In this document: in pieces, positions 13,315 through 13,435 of the stretch
Layout: the number at the start of each line of letters is the position of its first letter
Position numbering within the stretch: position 1 is the stretch's first letter
NCBI GenBank assembly: GCA_023431285.1
Contig: JAEYXN010000114.1
Location: 1-13,435 of the forward strand
Direction: 5' to 3'
DNA length: 13,435 nucleotides
Source: Bacteroidota bacterium
Lineage (GTDB): Bacteria > Bacteroidota > Bacteroidia > Cytophagales > Cyclobacteriaceae
Position numbers and translations under genes: made by a program
Notes under the pieces: generated by a model
Told to the model about the DNA's origin: nothing
What the model saw: the letters and a program-made list of their open reading frames with translations, nothing else
Databases searched by the model: none

Positions 13315-13434
13315 CTAAACCTTCGGCTCAAAAAGTTGAGATGACAAGATGTATCTTCGTATCAACCCTTTGTGCAAGTGGCCGAGCTTTGCATAGTGCT
13401 TCATGCCTGTTTCTGAGTATGGTTCCGGACACCC
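13315..13434 (-). CDS. possible 3' end of a minus-strand gene, cut by the window
   Basis: On the minus strand the frame is open from the window edge for 39 codons and ends at TAG (13315-13317). It reads in part ETGMKHYAKLGHLHKGLI and finishes RRYILSSQLFEPKV. The residue mix, with no early stops in this frame but stops in another, looks protein-like. It is too short to identify a family, and a chance open frame is quite possible. If real, its stop codon lies 2 bp from the direct repeats. Confidence 0.3.
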   Translation of the reverse strand, partial: GCPEPYSETGMKHYAKLGHLHKGLIRRYILSSQLFEPKV

Positions 13435-13435
13435 G

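Noticed and set aside
13064..13318. 84-codon plus-strand frame across the GC-rich block and direct repeats
   Set aside because: It runs through repeats and foldable non-coding DNA, starts in no recognisable context and has low-complexity Pro/Arg/Leu/Ser content.

Overview
The window reads as chromosomal DNA of a member of the Bacteroidota. A Cytophagales- or Chitinophagales-like soil or plant-associated bacterium is the best guess, but the exact taxon cannot be read from the sequence. The evidence is a GH127 plus GH51 arabinosidase pair, a secreted delta-60-repeat protein with a type IX secretion (T9SS) C-terminal sorting domain, several TAnnTTTG boxes (the Bacteroidota -7 promoter element), and weak or absent Shine-Dalgarno sites in front of most genes.

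Layout, left to right. (1) 1-3779, plus strand: a GH127 beta-L-arabinofuranosidase-type enzyme cut by the window edge, then a secreted GH51 alpha-L-arabinofuranosidase 53 bp later, probably one operon for stripping L-arabinose from plant polysaccharides. A hairpin with a T-rich tail follows. (2) 3887-4964, plus: a LigB/YgiD-type extradiol dioxygenase broken by a one-base loss at the conserved GHGSPMN motif, ending in a perfect intrinsic terminator. (3) 4994-5693, plus: an NAD(P)-binding oxidoreductase of the F420-dependent NADP reductase-like family, preceded by a TAATTTTG box. (4) 5801-8128, minus: the delta-60-repeat T9SS cargo protein, convergent with the oxidoreductase across a perfect 11-bp palindrome. 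(5) 8389-8816, plus: two very small hydrophobic proteins (36 and 83 residues) with a terminator, then a degenerate CCAAT-like repeat tract. (6) 9202-9393, minus: a 63-residue protein with a possible helix-turn-helix. (7) 9474-11600, minus: a tightly overlapped operon of ECF sigma factor, zinc-finger anti-sigma factor and a lipoprotein that also has a C-terminal membrane helix. (8) 11601-11957: a divergent intergenic region with four 10-bp tandem repeats. (9) 11958-13004, plus: an unrecognised 252-residue protein, a hairpin, a 61-residue single-helix membrane protein and a strong terminator. (10) 13005-13435: GC-rich, foldable, probably non-coding DNA, a pair of 22-bp direct repeats, and the possible 3' end of a minus-strand gene.

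How the parts work together: the two glycosidases form a coherent arabinan or hydroxyproline-arabinoside degradation unit. The sigma/anti-sigma/lipoprotein operon is a self-contained envelope-signalling unit. The least explained part is the set of tiny membrane proteins (36, 83 and 61 residues) and the 252-residue protein, each group with its own terminator and close to repetitive or structured DNA. They look like small accessory cassettes, with a phage-lysis or holin-like role as one option, and are the best place here to look for something undescribed.
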